Assembly: GCA_031261945.1 (NCBI GenBank)
Contig: JAISIQ010000132.1
Span: forward strand, 1 to 6,194
Origin: Methanobrevibacter sp.
GTDB lineage: Archaea > Methanobacteriota > Methanobacteria > Methanobacteriales > Methanobacteriaceae
Reading direction: 5' to 3'
DNA: 6,194 nucleotides
Shown: one piece after another, positions 1 to 5,912 of the stretch
Layout of the letters: each line of letters starts with the position of its first letter
Numbering within the stretch: position 1 is the stretch's first letter
Position numbers and translations under genes: made by a program
Notes under the pieces: model-generated
The model's input: the letters and a program-made list of their open reading frames with translations, nothing else
Databases searched by the model: none
Told to the model about the DNA's origin: nothing

Positions 1-248
1 TCTGAAACATAATCACCATTATTTCCTGATGATATTTCATTATCGATGTTATCAATTAAATCATTAGCTAGTAAGAAAGCACCAATACAAGCACCAAGCA
101 TTAATATAATGATTATTAATAAAACATTGAAAATATTACTTTTACGCTTTGTTTTTTTTCTATATTGCTTATTTTCTTCTCTCATTTTTCTATCCAAACT
201 TTCAGCAACAACACGTTCTTTAAACGATTTATAATCATCCTTAACCAT
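1..248 (-). CDS. Small single-pass membrane protein, 5' part only
   Basis: The frame starts at an ATG (246-248) and stays open for 82 codons to the left edge, so the C-terminus is missing. The first ~38 residues are highly charged and lysine/arginine-rich (begins MVKDDYKSFKERVV). One strong hydrophobic segment follows at about residues 39-61 (NIFNVLLIIIILMLGACIGA), then an acidic, Asn/Ser-rich stretch. The positive-inside rule puts the N-terminus in the cytoplasm and the remainder outside, as a type II signal-anchor protein. A near-perfect Shine-Dalgarno sequence 8 bases upstream fixes the start. It lies 133 bases downstream of polB on the same strand and probably has its own promoter. I do not recognise a family, and the extracellular domain that could identify it lies outside the window. 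A plus-strand frame over the same bases (46-234) is a shadow. Confidence 0.75.
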   Translation of the reverse strand, partial: MVKDDYKSFKERVVAESLDRKMREENKQYRKKTKRKSNIFNVLLIIIILMLGACIGAFLLANDLIDNIDNEISSGNNGDYVS

Positions 249-256
249 AAGACAAT

Positions 257-263
257 ACCTCCT
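257..263 (-). promoter_or_regulatory. Strong Shine-Dalgarno site for the small membrane protein
   Basis: The minus strand reads AGGAGGT, with 8 bases to the ATG at 248. This is the strongest ribosome binding site in the window and supports the minus-strand frame over the overlapping plus-strand one. Confidence 0.8.
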
Positions 264-327
264 TTTTATTCATCGTTTTTCTAAGCAAACTAAAAACCCA
301 ATATCATCAAAATACTCGTTTTAATTT

Positions 328-340
328 TATTTAAATTTTA
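328..340 (-). promoter_or_regulatory. Putative TATA box with A-rich BRE for the small membrane protein
   Basis: The minus strand reads TAAAATTTAAATA, giving a TTTAAATA box preceded by A-rich bases as expected of an archaeal BRE. Transcription would start near 306, leaving a leader of about 58 bases that contains the Shine-Dalgarno site. The region is so AT-rich that TATA-like matches are common, so this is tentative. Confidence 0.35.
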
Positions 341-344
341 TTTA

Positions 345-380
345 ATATTCATTTTTAACTTAATAAATAAAAATGAATAT
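345..380. repeat. 13-bp AT-rich inverted repeat just after polB stop
   Basis: The arms 345-357 (ATATTCATTTTTA) and 368-380 (TAAAAATGAATAT) are perfect reverse complements separated by 10 bases. The repeat starts 2 bases past the polB stop codon. It could fold in the polB transcript as a 3' end hairpin, or be a binding site upstream of the next gene's promoter. There is no long T tract directly after it, so a simple intrinsic terminator is not proven. Confidence 0.55.
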
Positions 381-381
381 A

Positions 382-2289
382 TTATTTTGGATCGTATTTT
401 GCATAGAAACCATCAGTATCTGCATAAATAGGTTTAAAGCCATATTCTTCTGATTTTTTCATAGTAAATTGTATATATTCCCTGCCCCATGCAGTTATAG
501 ATTCTGCACATTCCACAGAATACCATCTAAATCGTGAAAACCCATAAATCCCATACATCGTATTTGCAAGACGCTTTAGAGCAGATTGTTGTACATCAAG
601 AATTTTTTTATCATCCTCAGTTTTTGCTTCTTTCATTTCTTGTTTTAAGCGGAATCTTTCAGATAAAACTTCCCCAATAACAGAAGGAATGAATCCTTGA
701 GGTTTTTTTGCAAATTTATGATCCGATTCTGGAGAAATAAAATAATCATTATCAGTTAATTTATTATTTAAATTATTATAATTAGCTATATTATATTTTG
801 AACCTTTAGATTTTTTTAATAACACATCAGGAGAAATATTTTTTGATATAATTATACTAGGATATAGACTTCTAAAATCAAATTGAACAAGATTTTCATG
901 AAGTCCTTTTTCTGGTTCTTTAACATATCCTCCACTTACATCCGATCTTGAGCGTTGTGGAATATGAGTAGGTTTATTTGGAACTAATTCATTATATTCA
1001 AATGCTTTACGTACTAAAAACCACTCTGCTTGTTGACCTGTAGCCATACGAGTTAAATCAAAGAAAGGTTGACCTACTATACGAGTAAGTTCTAAATTAA
1101 GAGGCAATATGTTTTCAGCTATTTTTAATGTAGATTTTACATCATCAAGAGAATATTCAAATAAATCTATCAAATCTTTACTATTACTGTCCCAAAATTC
1201 AAATATCCTATCCCCTGGAACATCTACCTTTTCTTCACCAAATAACTCTAAATACACTCTTTCTAAAGTATATCTATCTAAAGACAAATATCTTCTCATT
1301 ACTAAATAAAGATCAACATGAATAAGTCCTTTAAATGCCGCAGCACTTGCATATCCTCTTTTTAAAAATTTCAATTCAGAGCCATCAAATCCTAAATCTA
1401 AATCAATATCAAATAGCTTAGCTCTATCTCTTAAATAAGGAAAATCAAAATTATCTGAATTATAACCTACAATAATGTCAATATCATTGTCTTTTATAAT
1501 TTTAACAAAAGATTCAATCATCTCTTTTTCAGATTCAACTGTTTCAACAAAATCTAAATTTTTTGCAACTATTAAATGTTTTTTATTTTCATTATCTTTA
1601 TTAATAATAGAATTTTTACCTTTAGTAGAAATAACTTTGTTAATACCAAAATTAGTTGAAACACCAATCATTATAATCTCATCTTTTTTAGAATTTGGCA
1701 TTCCTTTAGGGTTTCTAACTTCTAAATCAAAACTTAATATATTTACATCTATAGATTTAGAAGAATTAGTATTTTTTGTAGTTGGAGATTTATCTAATTT
1801 TAATATTTCTATAGAATCATCTTTATTTTTTATAGAAGGGTATGAATCTAATATTTCTCCAGAAATTTCTATTTCAGACATTGGGAAAATATAATTATCT
1901 ATTAAATATCTTCTATAAAAAGGAATATCGTGTTCATGAATATCTACAACATGATCTAATGCTTTTATTTCTTCTCTTAATTTTGGAACTTCTTGAGGAT
2001 GGCTAAAAGTAATTTTTAAGAATTTTGATTCAATTTGAAAATTTTTTTTCTCTACAACTTCAACATCATTAATTCCTAAATCTTCAATTTCTTTTATAGC
2101 TTTATCCATATCAGAAACAACAGCATAAATATAAGGTTCAAAAGAATCATCTAAAGCTATTATTCTTTTAGATTTTTGATTTTCAGCACTATTATTTCCT
2201 ATTCTTTCTTTTCCAAAAAGACGAACAACTGCTTTATCATTTTCAGTAATATAATCAATATCTAAAAGTATGATGTTTCTTTTTTCCAT
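382..2289 (-). CDS. polB: DNA polymerase B large subunit (PolB1) of a split family B polymerase
   Basis: Replicative/repair family B DNA polymerase with 3'-5' proofreading exonuclease, 635 residues. Visible in order: N-terminal domain; Exo I FDLE (D188, E190); Exo II around [12 protein letters not shown] (D282); Exo III YSLDD (Y379, D383); SGGYV linker (452-456); motif [11 protein letters not shown] (D471); motif B K572-x3-N576-x2-YG; motif C YADTDG (D624, D626). The protein ends nine residues after motif C (FYAKYDPK, then TAA), so the thumb domain is absent. Complete archaeal PolB is about 770-800 residues. Methanothermobacter PolB is known to be made of two polypeptides (about 68 and 25 kDa), and this matches the large one; the small subunit gene is not in the window. 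No intein is present at motif A, B or C. The bases after the stop do not encode the missing part in any frame I checked, so this is a natural split, not a recent frameshift. No Shine-Dalgarno is seen; the start is the first ATG, about 27 bases from a TATA box. Confidence 0.93.
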   Translation of the reverse strand: MEKRNIILLDIDYITENDKAVVRLFGKERIGNNSAENQKSKRIIALDDSFEPYIYAVVSDMDKAIKEIEDLGINDVEVVEKKNFQIESKFLKITFSHPQEVPKLREEIKALDHVVDIHEHDIPFYRRYLIDNYIFPMSEIEISGEILDSYPSIKNKDDSIEILKLDKSPTTKNTNSSKSIDVNILSFDLEVRNPKGMPNSKKDEIIMIGVSTNFGINKVISTKGKNSIINKDNENKKHLIVAKNLDFVETVESEKEMIESFVKIIKDNDIDIIVGYNSDNFDFPYLRDRAKLFDIDLDLGFDGSELKFLKRGYASAAAFKGLIHVDLYLVMRRYLSLDRYTLERVYLELFGEEKVDVPGDRIFEFWDSNSKDLIDLFEYSLDDVKSTLKIAENILPLNLELTRIVGQPFFDLTRMATGQQAEWFLVRKAFEYNELVPNKPTHIPQRSRSDVSGGYVKEPEKGLHENLVQFDFRSLYPSIIISKNISPDVLLKKSKGSKYNIANYNNLNNKLTDNDYFISPESDHKFAKKPQGFIPSVIGEVLSERFRLKQEMKEAKTEDDKKILDVQQSALKRLANTMYGIYGFSRFRWYSVECAESITAWGREYIQFTMKKSEEYGFKPIYADTDGFYAKYDPK

Positions 2290-2312
2290 GTATTTAATTA
2301 TTATTTTAATTC

Positions 2313-2329
2313 TTTATAAATTTAATATA
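2313..2329 (-). promoter_or_regulatory. Putative polB TATA region, near-leaderless start
   Basis: The minus strand has TTTATAAA at 2313-2320, whose centre is about 27 bases from the A of the polB ATG, and a second TATA-like stretch (TATATTAAA) at 2321-2329. Either would put transcription start about 0-10 bases before the ATG. The absence of any GGAGG-like sequence upstream of the ATG agrees with a leaderless or very short-leader mRNA. Confidence 0.45.
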
Positions 2330-2341
2330 ATATTAAAAATA

Positions 2342-2540
2342 AAATTAAAAAATCAAATAATATTAAAAAATATTAGAAAAATAATTAAAAATAATATAAA
2401 AAATAAAAAAAATAAAAAGTAATAATAAAAAAATAATAAAAATGAAATTAAAAAATCAAGTAATATTAAAAAATATTAAAAAAATAATATAAAAAATAAA
2501 AAAAATAAAAAGTAATAATATAAAAATAATAAAAATAAAA
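2342..2540. repeat. Imperfect tandem duplication (103-bp period) in A-rich spacer
   Basis: Copy 1 (2342-2444) and copy 2 (from 2445) both begin AAATTAAAAAATCAA, followed by G or A-rich variants of TAATATTAAAAAATATTA, and both contain AAAAAGTAATAATA. The offset is 103 bases at the left end and 93 at the AAAAAGTAATAATA block, so copy 2 has lost about 10 bases. Plus-strand sequence is almost entirely A and T, with only two C and a handful of G, and strongly A-skewed. No open reading frame, tRNA or promoter-like element other than the polB TATA region at the left end is seen in the 2290-2589 spacer. Confidence 0.75.
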
Positions 2541-2575
2541 TAAAAAGATGAATAAAAAATAGAAAATATCTTTTT
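2400..2575 (-). terminator. Multi-T-tract transcription terminator region after the transporter gene
   Basis: Read in the direction of transcription the spacer carries repeated T runs of 5 to 8 bases (for example at 2404-2412 and 2497-2505), starting about 15-30 bases past the transporter stop. Archaeal termination is driven by such T-rich tracts on the non-template strand. Because the spacer is duplicated, the tracts come in two sets. Function is inferred from composition only. Confidence 0.5.
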
Positions 2576-2589
2576 ATTATTCTATTATT

Positions 2590-3633
2590 CTATTCCCCTA
2601 TTCTTTTTTCTTCTACTTCTTCTTTATATGATTTTAAAACTGCATAAGTAATTCCTAAAATCAATGGTCCTAAAATAAGTCCAACTAATCCAAAAACAAT
2701 AGGTCCTGCTAAAAATCCTAAAAGTAAAATTAAAGCAGGAATATCAACATATTTTCCAGCTAATTGCGGGCGGATATACATATCACTTAAACTTAATCCA
2801 AATCCAAATAAAAGTAGAGTTGCTGCTCTAAGGTAGTTTTGAGAAAGAATATCAAGAATTACTATTATAAAATAAACAACCCATGGACCCAATATAGGAA
2901 TCAGTTGACAAATCCCTGTTAAAACACCTAAAAACAATGCAAACTCATACCCTAAAATAAAATACCCTATTCCTGCTATTATTCCAATAATAATAGCTGT
3001 TAAAAAATGACCATAAAAAATACTTTTTAGTACTGTCTTTATCTCAGAAATCATCTTTTCAAAATAGCTATGTCTTTCATTTGGAATAAAAGATTTAACA
3101 TATTCTTTTACTTTATAACCATCTCTTGTAAAATAATAAACAGAAGCTATTAAAACAAATAATTGTAATGAAACCATTGGAAGTGACTTAATAAGTTCAA
3201 TTATATAATTTATAAGCATTTTGAAAATATCTTTTATTAAATCTTCAATAGCTACTATAAATGAATCTGTTGAAGATTGTAGTTCTGTGGGCAAGTATTG
3301 ATTTACAATATCTGAAGCATTAAAAGTAGAATTAGTAGCTATTTCATAATTATTAGCCATTATAGAATAAGCCATATCTACAACAGAAAGTAGTGAATAA
3401 ATTAACAATAAAATTAATGGAATTAAAACCAAAATAATAGCTAAAGATATAGCTATTGAATCATATTTAACTTTTGATTTGAATTTATTAGCTATTGGTC
3501 TTAAACCATAAGCTATTATTCCTCCTAAAATAACCATATTTATTACAGGAATTAAAATTAGAAATGAAATAATCAGTAATATTCCTATTATAATAAAAGG
3601 TGAATTAATATTATTTTTAATTTTGTTTTTCAT
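2590..3633 (-). CDS. AI-2E family (UPF0118) polytopic membrane transporter
   Basis: A 347-residue integral membrane protein of the AI-2E transporter family (PF01594 type). Hydrophobic segments lie at about residues 12-29, 30-45, 58-80, 151-169, 208-228, 232-264, 268-283, 299-315 and 316-333, with a long non-hydrophobic loop at about 85-140, the family's typical spacing. Family signatures visible: YYFTRDG (166-172), the GxLTGICQLIPILGP block (236-250), and the C-terminal YIRPQLAGKYVDIPALILLLG followed by glycine-rich LVGLILGPLILG. Characterised relatives include E. coli proteins proposed to export autoinducer-2 and some Na+/H+ antiporters; substrate in methanogens is not known and should not be assumed. 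No strong Shine-Dalgarno precedes the ATG; upstream is a TATA-like box and a perfect 15-bp tandem repeat. Length is normal for the family and no defects are seen. It ends in TAG before the T-rich spacer. Confidence 0.9.
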   Translation of the reverse strand: MKNKIKNNINSPFIIIGILLIISFLILIPVINMVILGGIIAYGLRPIANKFKSKVKYDSIAISLAIILVLIPLILLLIYSLLSVVDMAYSIMANNYEIATNSTFNASDIVNQYLPTELQSSTDSFIVAIEDLIKDIFKMLINYIIELIKSLPMVSLQLFVLIASVYYFTRDGYKVKEYVKSFIPNERHSYFEKMISEIKTVLKSIFYGHFLTAIIIGIIAGIGYFILGYEFALFLGVLTGICQLIPILGPWVVYFIIVILDILSQNYLRAATLLLFGFGLSLSDMYIRPQLAGKYVDIPALILLLGFLAGPIVFGLVGLILGPLILGITYAVLKSYKEEVEEKRIGE

Positions 3634-3642
3634 AAATATCTT

Positions 3643-3672
3643 TCTTTAATTAATTGATCTTTAATTAATTGA
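3643..3672. repeat. Perfect 15-bp tandem repeat in the transporter leader
   Basis: TCTTTAATTAATTGA occurs twice head to tail at 3643-3657 and 3658-3672, each copy holding the palindrome TTAATTAA. It lies 10 bases upstream of the transporter ATG and just downstream of its TATA-like box, covering the predicted transcription start. This is where archaeal repressors commonly bind, so it may be an operator. That role is an inference. Confidence 0.7.
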
Positions 3673-3688
3673 TAAACTATAAAATAAA

Positions 3689-3696
3689 TTTATAAA
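3689..3696 (-). promoter_or_regulatory. Putative TATA box for the AI-2E family gene
   Basis: TTTATAAA (palindromic) lies in the 76-base gap between pyrK and the transporter. It predicts transcription start near 3666 and a leader of roughly 33 bases. This suggests the transporter can be transcribed apart from pyrDK. Confidence 0.45.
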
Positions 3697-3709
3697 ATTA
3701 CCCTAATAT

Positions 3710-4552
3710 TTAGTAGTAGTGTTTTACACCAGAAGCTTTTCTATTATATTTACCAAATTCTATAATCTTTTTTAAATCTTCTGATGAGAAAATTGGTCCT
3801 TCAATACAAATCCTCCAACCAGTATTATCTACACAGCATTGCCCACATATACCCATAGCACATTTCATATATCTTTCCATAGAATATTGTCCCGGTATGT
3901 TTTGTTCTTCTAATAACTCAAAAATTCCTTTCATCATAATTTCAGGACCACAAACAACAGCCAGGTCATAAGAGCTATCTCTGAGTAAATCTATAGTTCT
4001 ATGAGTTGCAAAACCTTCAAAACCACAAGTTCCATCATCAGTACAAGTGAAAATATTCGCACCGTTATTTTCCATCCTATCTAAAAATAAAAGTTCATCT
4101 TTAGTTACAGATGCCGATATAACATCAATATTAACTTTATTAAAGTTATTAGCTATTGCTTCATCTACAAAACAAGATATTGGTGCCATCCCAACACCTC
4201 CCCCAATAGCTAAAATATTTTTATTTTTAATATTAGATAAATCAAAACCATTCCCATAAGGTCCCCTAATACCTAATTTATCCCCAATATCCATATTATG
4301 GAGATTTTCTGTGAATTTTCCAATATTTTTTACTGTAATTCCTATTTTTTCATTTTGAATATCTATTTTTGAAATAGACATTGGTTTTTCATCTTTTACT
4401 CCAGAAAAACTCCAAACCATAACAAATTGGCCTGCTTTTGGAATTTTTGGACCTTTCATTTTCCAATCAAAGATAAATGTTTTTATAGAACTAGTTTCAG
4501 AAATTATATCTTTAATTTCTAAAATTTCATAATTATTGATTGTTTTATTCAT
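3710..4552 (-). CDS. pyrK: Dihydroorotate dehydrogenase electron transfer subunit PyrK
   Basis: Iron-sulfur flavoprotein that passes electrons from the PyrD flavin to NAD+ in pyrimidine synthesis. It is 280 residues, slightly longer than typical bacterial PyrK (about 255-265). Residues 1-100 are the FAD-binding barrel, with AGQFVMVW (40-47) and KPMSIS (56-61) where many homologues have R-P-x-S, then GPYGNGF (97-103). The NAD-binding domain follows, with ILAIGGGVGMAPI (113-125) and VCGPEIMMKG (200-209). The [2Fe-2S] site at the C-terminus is C231-x4-C236-x2-C239-x9-C249 (ERYMKCAMGICGQCC), followed by GPIF; C240 is an extra cysteine next to the third ligand. The start is set by an AAGAGG ribosome site 7 bases upstream. 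It follows pyrD by 80 bases, the usual gene partnership, so co-transcription is likely. The cysteine pattern and the adjacent PyrD separate it from other ferredoxin-reductase-like proteins. Confidence 0.94.
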   Translation of the reverse strand: MNKTINNYEILEIKDIISETSSIKTFIFDWKMKGPKIPKAGQFVMVWSFSGVKDEKPMSISKIDIQNEKIGITVKNIGKFTENLHNMDIGDKLGIRGPYGNGFDLSNIKNKNILAIGGGVGMAPISCFVDEAIANNFNKVNIDVISASVTKDELLFLDRMENNGANIFTCTDDGTCGFEGFATHRTIDLLRDSSYDLAVVCGPEIMMKGIFELLEEQNIPGQYSMERYMKCAMGICGQCCVDNTGWRICIEGPIFSSEDLKKIIEFGKYNRKASGVKHYY

Positions 4553-4559
4553 TTAAATG

Positions 4560-4565
4560 CCTCTT
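4560..4565 (-). promoter_or_regulatory. Shine-Dalgarno site for pyrK
   Basis: The minus strand reads AAGAGG with 7 bases before the ATG at 4552, supporting that start codon. The rest of the 80-base pyrD-pyrK gap is AT-rich, with TTAATATTTAATATTTAAT and two copies of ATCTTTAAT but no clear terminator. Confidence 0.65.
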
Positions 4566-4632
4566 ACTATTAGTTATTAATTATTAATCAATTATCTTTA
4601 ATCTTTGATTTTTAATATTTAATATTTAATCT

Positions 4633-5820
4633 TTAATCCTTATGAGAATAACCAACCATTTCATCAATTGATTCAAAGTTATTATTTTTCATAAAAATAG
4701 CTAAATCAGTAGCTATTTTAGAAAATATTTCTACACCTTCATACATTATAGAAGTTCCAATTTGAACTGCATTTGCTCCAGCATATAAAAACTCCACTAC
4801 ATCTTTATAATTAGCTATTCCCCCAACACCAATTATTGGGATATTAGACCTATATTTATTAGATTTATTTAATTTGTTTGATTTGTTTGATTTAGTTAGT
4901 TTATTTGAGTTATTTCGTTTAGATTTATTTAATGCATTGAAAACATCAAAAACACATCTAATAGCTATTGGCTTAATTGCAGGACCAGACATACCTCCAA
5001 ATTTATTTGAAAGTATCGGATTTCCAGTTTTTATGTCTATTTTCATTCCAGGACCAAGAGAATTTATTAATGTTAATCCATCCGCCCCTCCTTTTTCTGC
5101 AGAAATAGCTATTTCAACAATATCTGTAACATTTGGTGTGAGTTTAGCTATTATGGGAGTATTTGAAGTTTTTGAAGTTTTTGAAATTGGATTTGATGAA
5201 TTTTTTGATACATCTCTTGATAGCTCATTTGACACTTCTTCTGATACTTCTTTTGATGCATTTTCTAATGCTTCTTCTAATGCTTCTTCTGATGCTTTTT
5301 TTGATGCTTTTACTACTTCTTGAACAAGATTTGGATCCTGACCAATAGCTGCACCACAACCACCCATAGCATGAGGACAGGACACATTTAATTCTATTAT
5401 ATCCACAAATTCACTGACTTGAGAAACTAAATATGCAAATACTTCGGGATTTGATCCATAAATAGAAGCAATAGCTATTTTATTCCCCTTATTTCCATTA
5501 TTTCTATTGTTTGCATTATTACTATTGATTCCATTAATCCCATTATTTCTATTATTTCTATTGATTAGTTTTAGTTCTTCTTTAAAATTGGAAACTCCTG
5601 GAGACGAAAGTCCTATTGCGTTGATAATTCCTCCTTCAACTTGAACAGTTGTAGGGTTCTTATAGCCATGAGTTGGTTCTGTGGAAAATGATTTTGTAAC
5701 AACTCCTGCAGCCCCTGAATCTAAAACCCAATTCATAGATGATGCTGTGCTTCCCATAACTCCTGCAGCCAATAAAAGAGGATTCTCTAATTTTATTCCA
5801 CAAATCTCAGTTTCAAGCAT
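4633..5820 (-). CDS. pyrD: Dihydroorotate dehydrogenase catalytic subunit PyrD (class 1B) with three repeat inserts
   Basis: FMN enzyme that oxidises dihydroorotate to orotate, the fourth step of UMP synthesis, in complex with PyrK. A TTG at 5838 would add six residues (MKGVAI), but those codons contain the ribosome site AAAGGAGT, so the ATG at 5818-5820 is chosen: 395 residues, begins MLETEICGIKLENPLLLAAG. Key sites: VVTKSFS (41-47) near the FMN; IGLSSPG (69-75); NVSCPH (145-150), whose Cys148 is the expected catalytic base of class 1 enzymes; KLTPNV (226-231); phosphate-binding GVGGI (331-335) and AVQIGTSIMYEG (351-362). Most PyrD proteins of this class are about 300 residues; the extra ~100 are three low-complexity inserts at about 87-113, 172-221 and 298-326. 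Each lies between a helix and the next barrel strand (IAIASIYG, PIIAKLTPN, IPIIGVGGI), away from the active-site face. All core motifs are intact, so the enzyme is probably functional. Confidence 0.94.
   Translation of the reverse strand: MLETEICGIKLENPLLLAAGVMGSTASSMNWVLDSGAAGVVTKSFSTEPTHGYKNPTTVQVEGGIINAIGLSSPGVSNFKEELKLINRNNRNNGINGINSNNANNRNNGNKGNKIAIASIYGSNPEVFAYLVSQVSEFVDIIELNVSCPHAMGGCGAAIGQDPNLVQEVVKASKKASEEALEEALENASKEVSEEVSNELSRDVSKNSSNPISKTSKTSNTPIIAKLTPNVTDIVEIAISAEKGGADGLTLINSLGPGMKIDIKTGNPILSNKFGGMSGPAIKPIAIRCVFDVFNALNKSKRNNSNKLTKSNKSNKLNKSNKYRSNIPIIGVGGIANYKDVVEFLYAGANAVQIGTSIMYEGVEIFSKIATDLAIFMKNNNFESIDEMVGYSHKD
4849..4920 (-). repeat. pyrD insert 3: degenerate 9-bp tandem repeat, about 8 units
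   Basis: In the coding direction the codons form tripeptide units of K-x-N type (KRN, NSN, KLT, KSN, KSN, KLN, KSN, KYR), residues 301-324 of PyrD. The Lys/Asn/Ser-rich block sits between the helix ending FDVFNALNK and the strand IPIIGVGGI. Confidence 0.75.
5158..5184 (-). repeat. pyrD insert 2, distal part: three 9-bp units
   Basis: Three units of TCA-AAA-ACT or close variants encode SKT, SKT, SNT at PyrD residues 213-221. They follow the 12-bp array after a short spacer (SSNPI) and run directly into the strand PIIAKLTPN. Confidence 0.75.
5200..5307 (-). repeat. pyrD insert 2: nine 12-bp units coding a tetrapeptide array
   Basis: Nine consecutive four-codon units, typically GCA/GTA-TCA-GAA-GAA, encode PyrD residues 172-207 as ASKK, ASEE, ALEE, ALEN, ASKE, VSEE, VSNE, LSRD, VSKN. 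Position 1 is always small or aliphatic and positions 3-4 are mostly charged, so the array is predicted helical and would extend the preceding helix (VQEVVK). Confidence 0.85.
5482..5562 (-). repeat. pyrD insert 1: nine 9-bp units, Asn-rich
   Basis: Nine three-codon units, typically AAT-AGA-AAT or AAT-GGA-AAT, encode PyrD residues 87-113 as tripeptides such as NRN, NGI, NSN, NAN, NGN, KGN. The stretch is predicted disordered and separates the helix FKEELKLI from the strand KIAIASIYG. Confidence 0.85.
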
Positions 5821-5827
5821 AATAGCT

Positions 5828-5835
5828 ACTCCTTT
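5828..5835 (-). promoter_or_regulatory. Shine-Dalgarno site that decides the pyrD start
   Basis: The minus strand reads AAAGGAGT, with 8 bases between GGAG and the ATG at 5820. It lies inside the six-codon extension that a TTG start at 5838 would add, so ATG is the better start. Confidence 0.8.
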
Positions 5836-5860
5836 CAATAAAATACATTTTTGATATTCA

Positions 5861-5868
5861 ATATATTA
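5861..5868 (-). promoter_or_regulatory. Putative TATA box for pyrDK
   Basis: The minus strand reads TAATATAT here, predicting transcription start near 5839 and a leader of about 18 bases that just contains the Shine-Dalgarno site. Other AT-rich matches are nearby, so the exact box is uncertain. Confidence 0.4.
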
Positions 5869-5894
5869 TTAACACTATCAATTCCATTAATATG

Positions 5895-5912
5895 GGTAAT
5901 AATAATATTACC
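5895..5912. repeat. 18-bp dyad upstream of the pyrD promoter
   Basis: GGTAATA (5895-5901) and TATTACC (5906-5912) are perfect reverse complements around a 4-base centre. It is about 30 bases upstream of the putative pyrD TATA box and contains some of the few G/C bases of the 314-base divergent spacer (5839-6152). It could be a regulator site. Confidence 0.55.

Noticed and set aside
46..234. Plus-strand 62-codon hydrophobic frame
   Set aside because: It overlaps the minus-strand small membrane protein, which has a strong Shine-Dalgarno site and a coherent charged-TM-polar layout; the plus frame has no such support.
382..640. polB as a pseudogene or truncated gene
   Set aside because: The stop follows motif C just where Methanobacteriales PolB is naturally split, all earlier motifs are intact, and no thumb-domain remnant follows in any frame.
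550..640. Intein at polymerase motif B or C
   Set aside because: Motif B (KRLANTMYG) and motif C (YADTDG) are uninterrupted.
1475..1894. Plus-strand 139-codon frame inside polB
   Set aside because: It is antisense to the exonuclease region of an intact conserved polymerase and is a shadow.
2290..2589. Replication origin or small RNA in the A-rich spacer
   Set aside because: No origin recognition box, no initiator gene next to it and no GC-containing stem; the sequence is low-complexity A/T explained by tandem duplication and T-tract termination.
4874..5348. Long plus-strand frames (149 and 61 codons) opposite pyrD
   Set aside because: They lie antisense to the repeat-rich part of pyrD, have compositions that are mirror images of its repeats, and lack a ribosome site. 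They are shadows created by the stop-poor tandem repeats.
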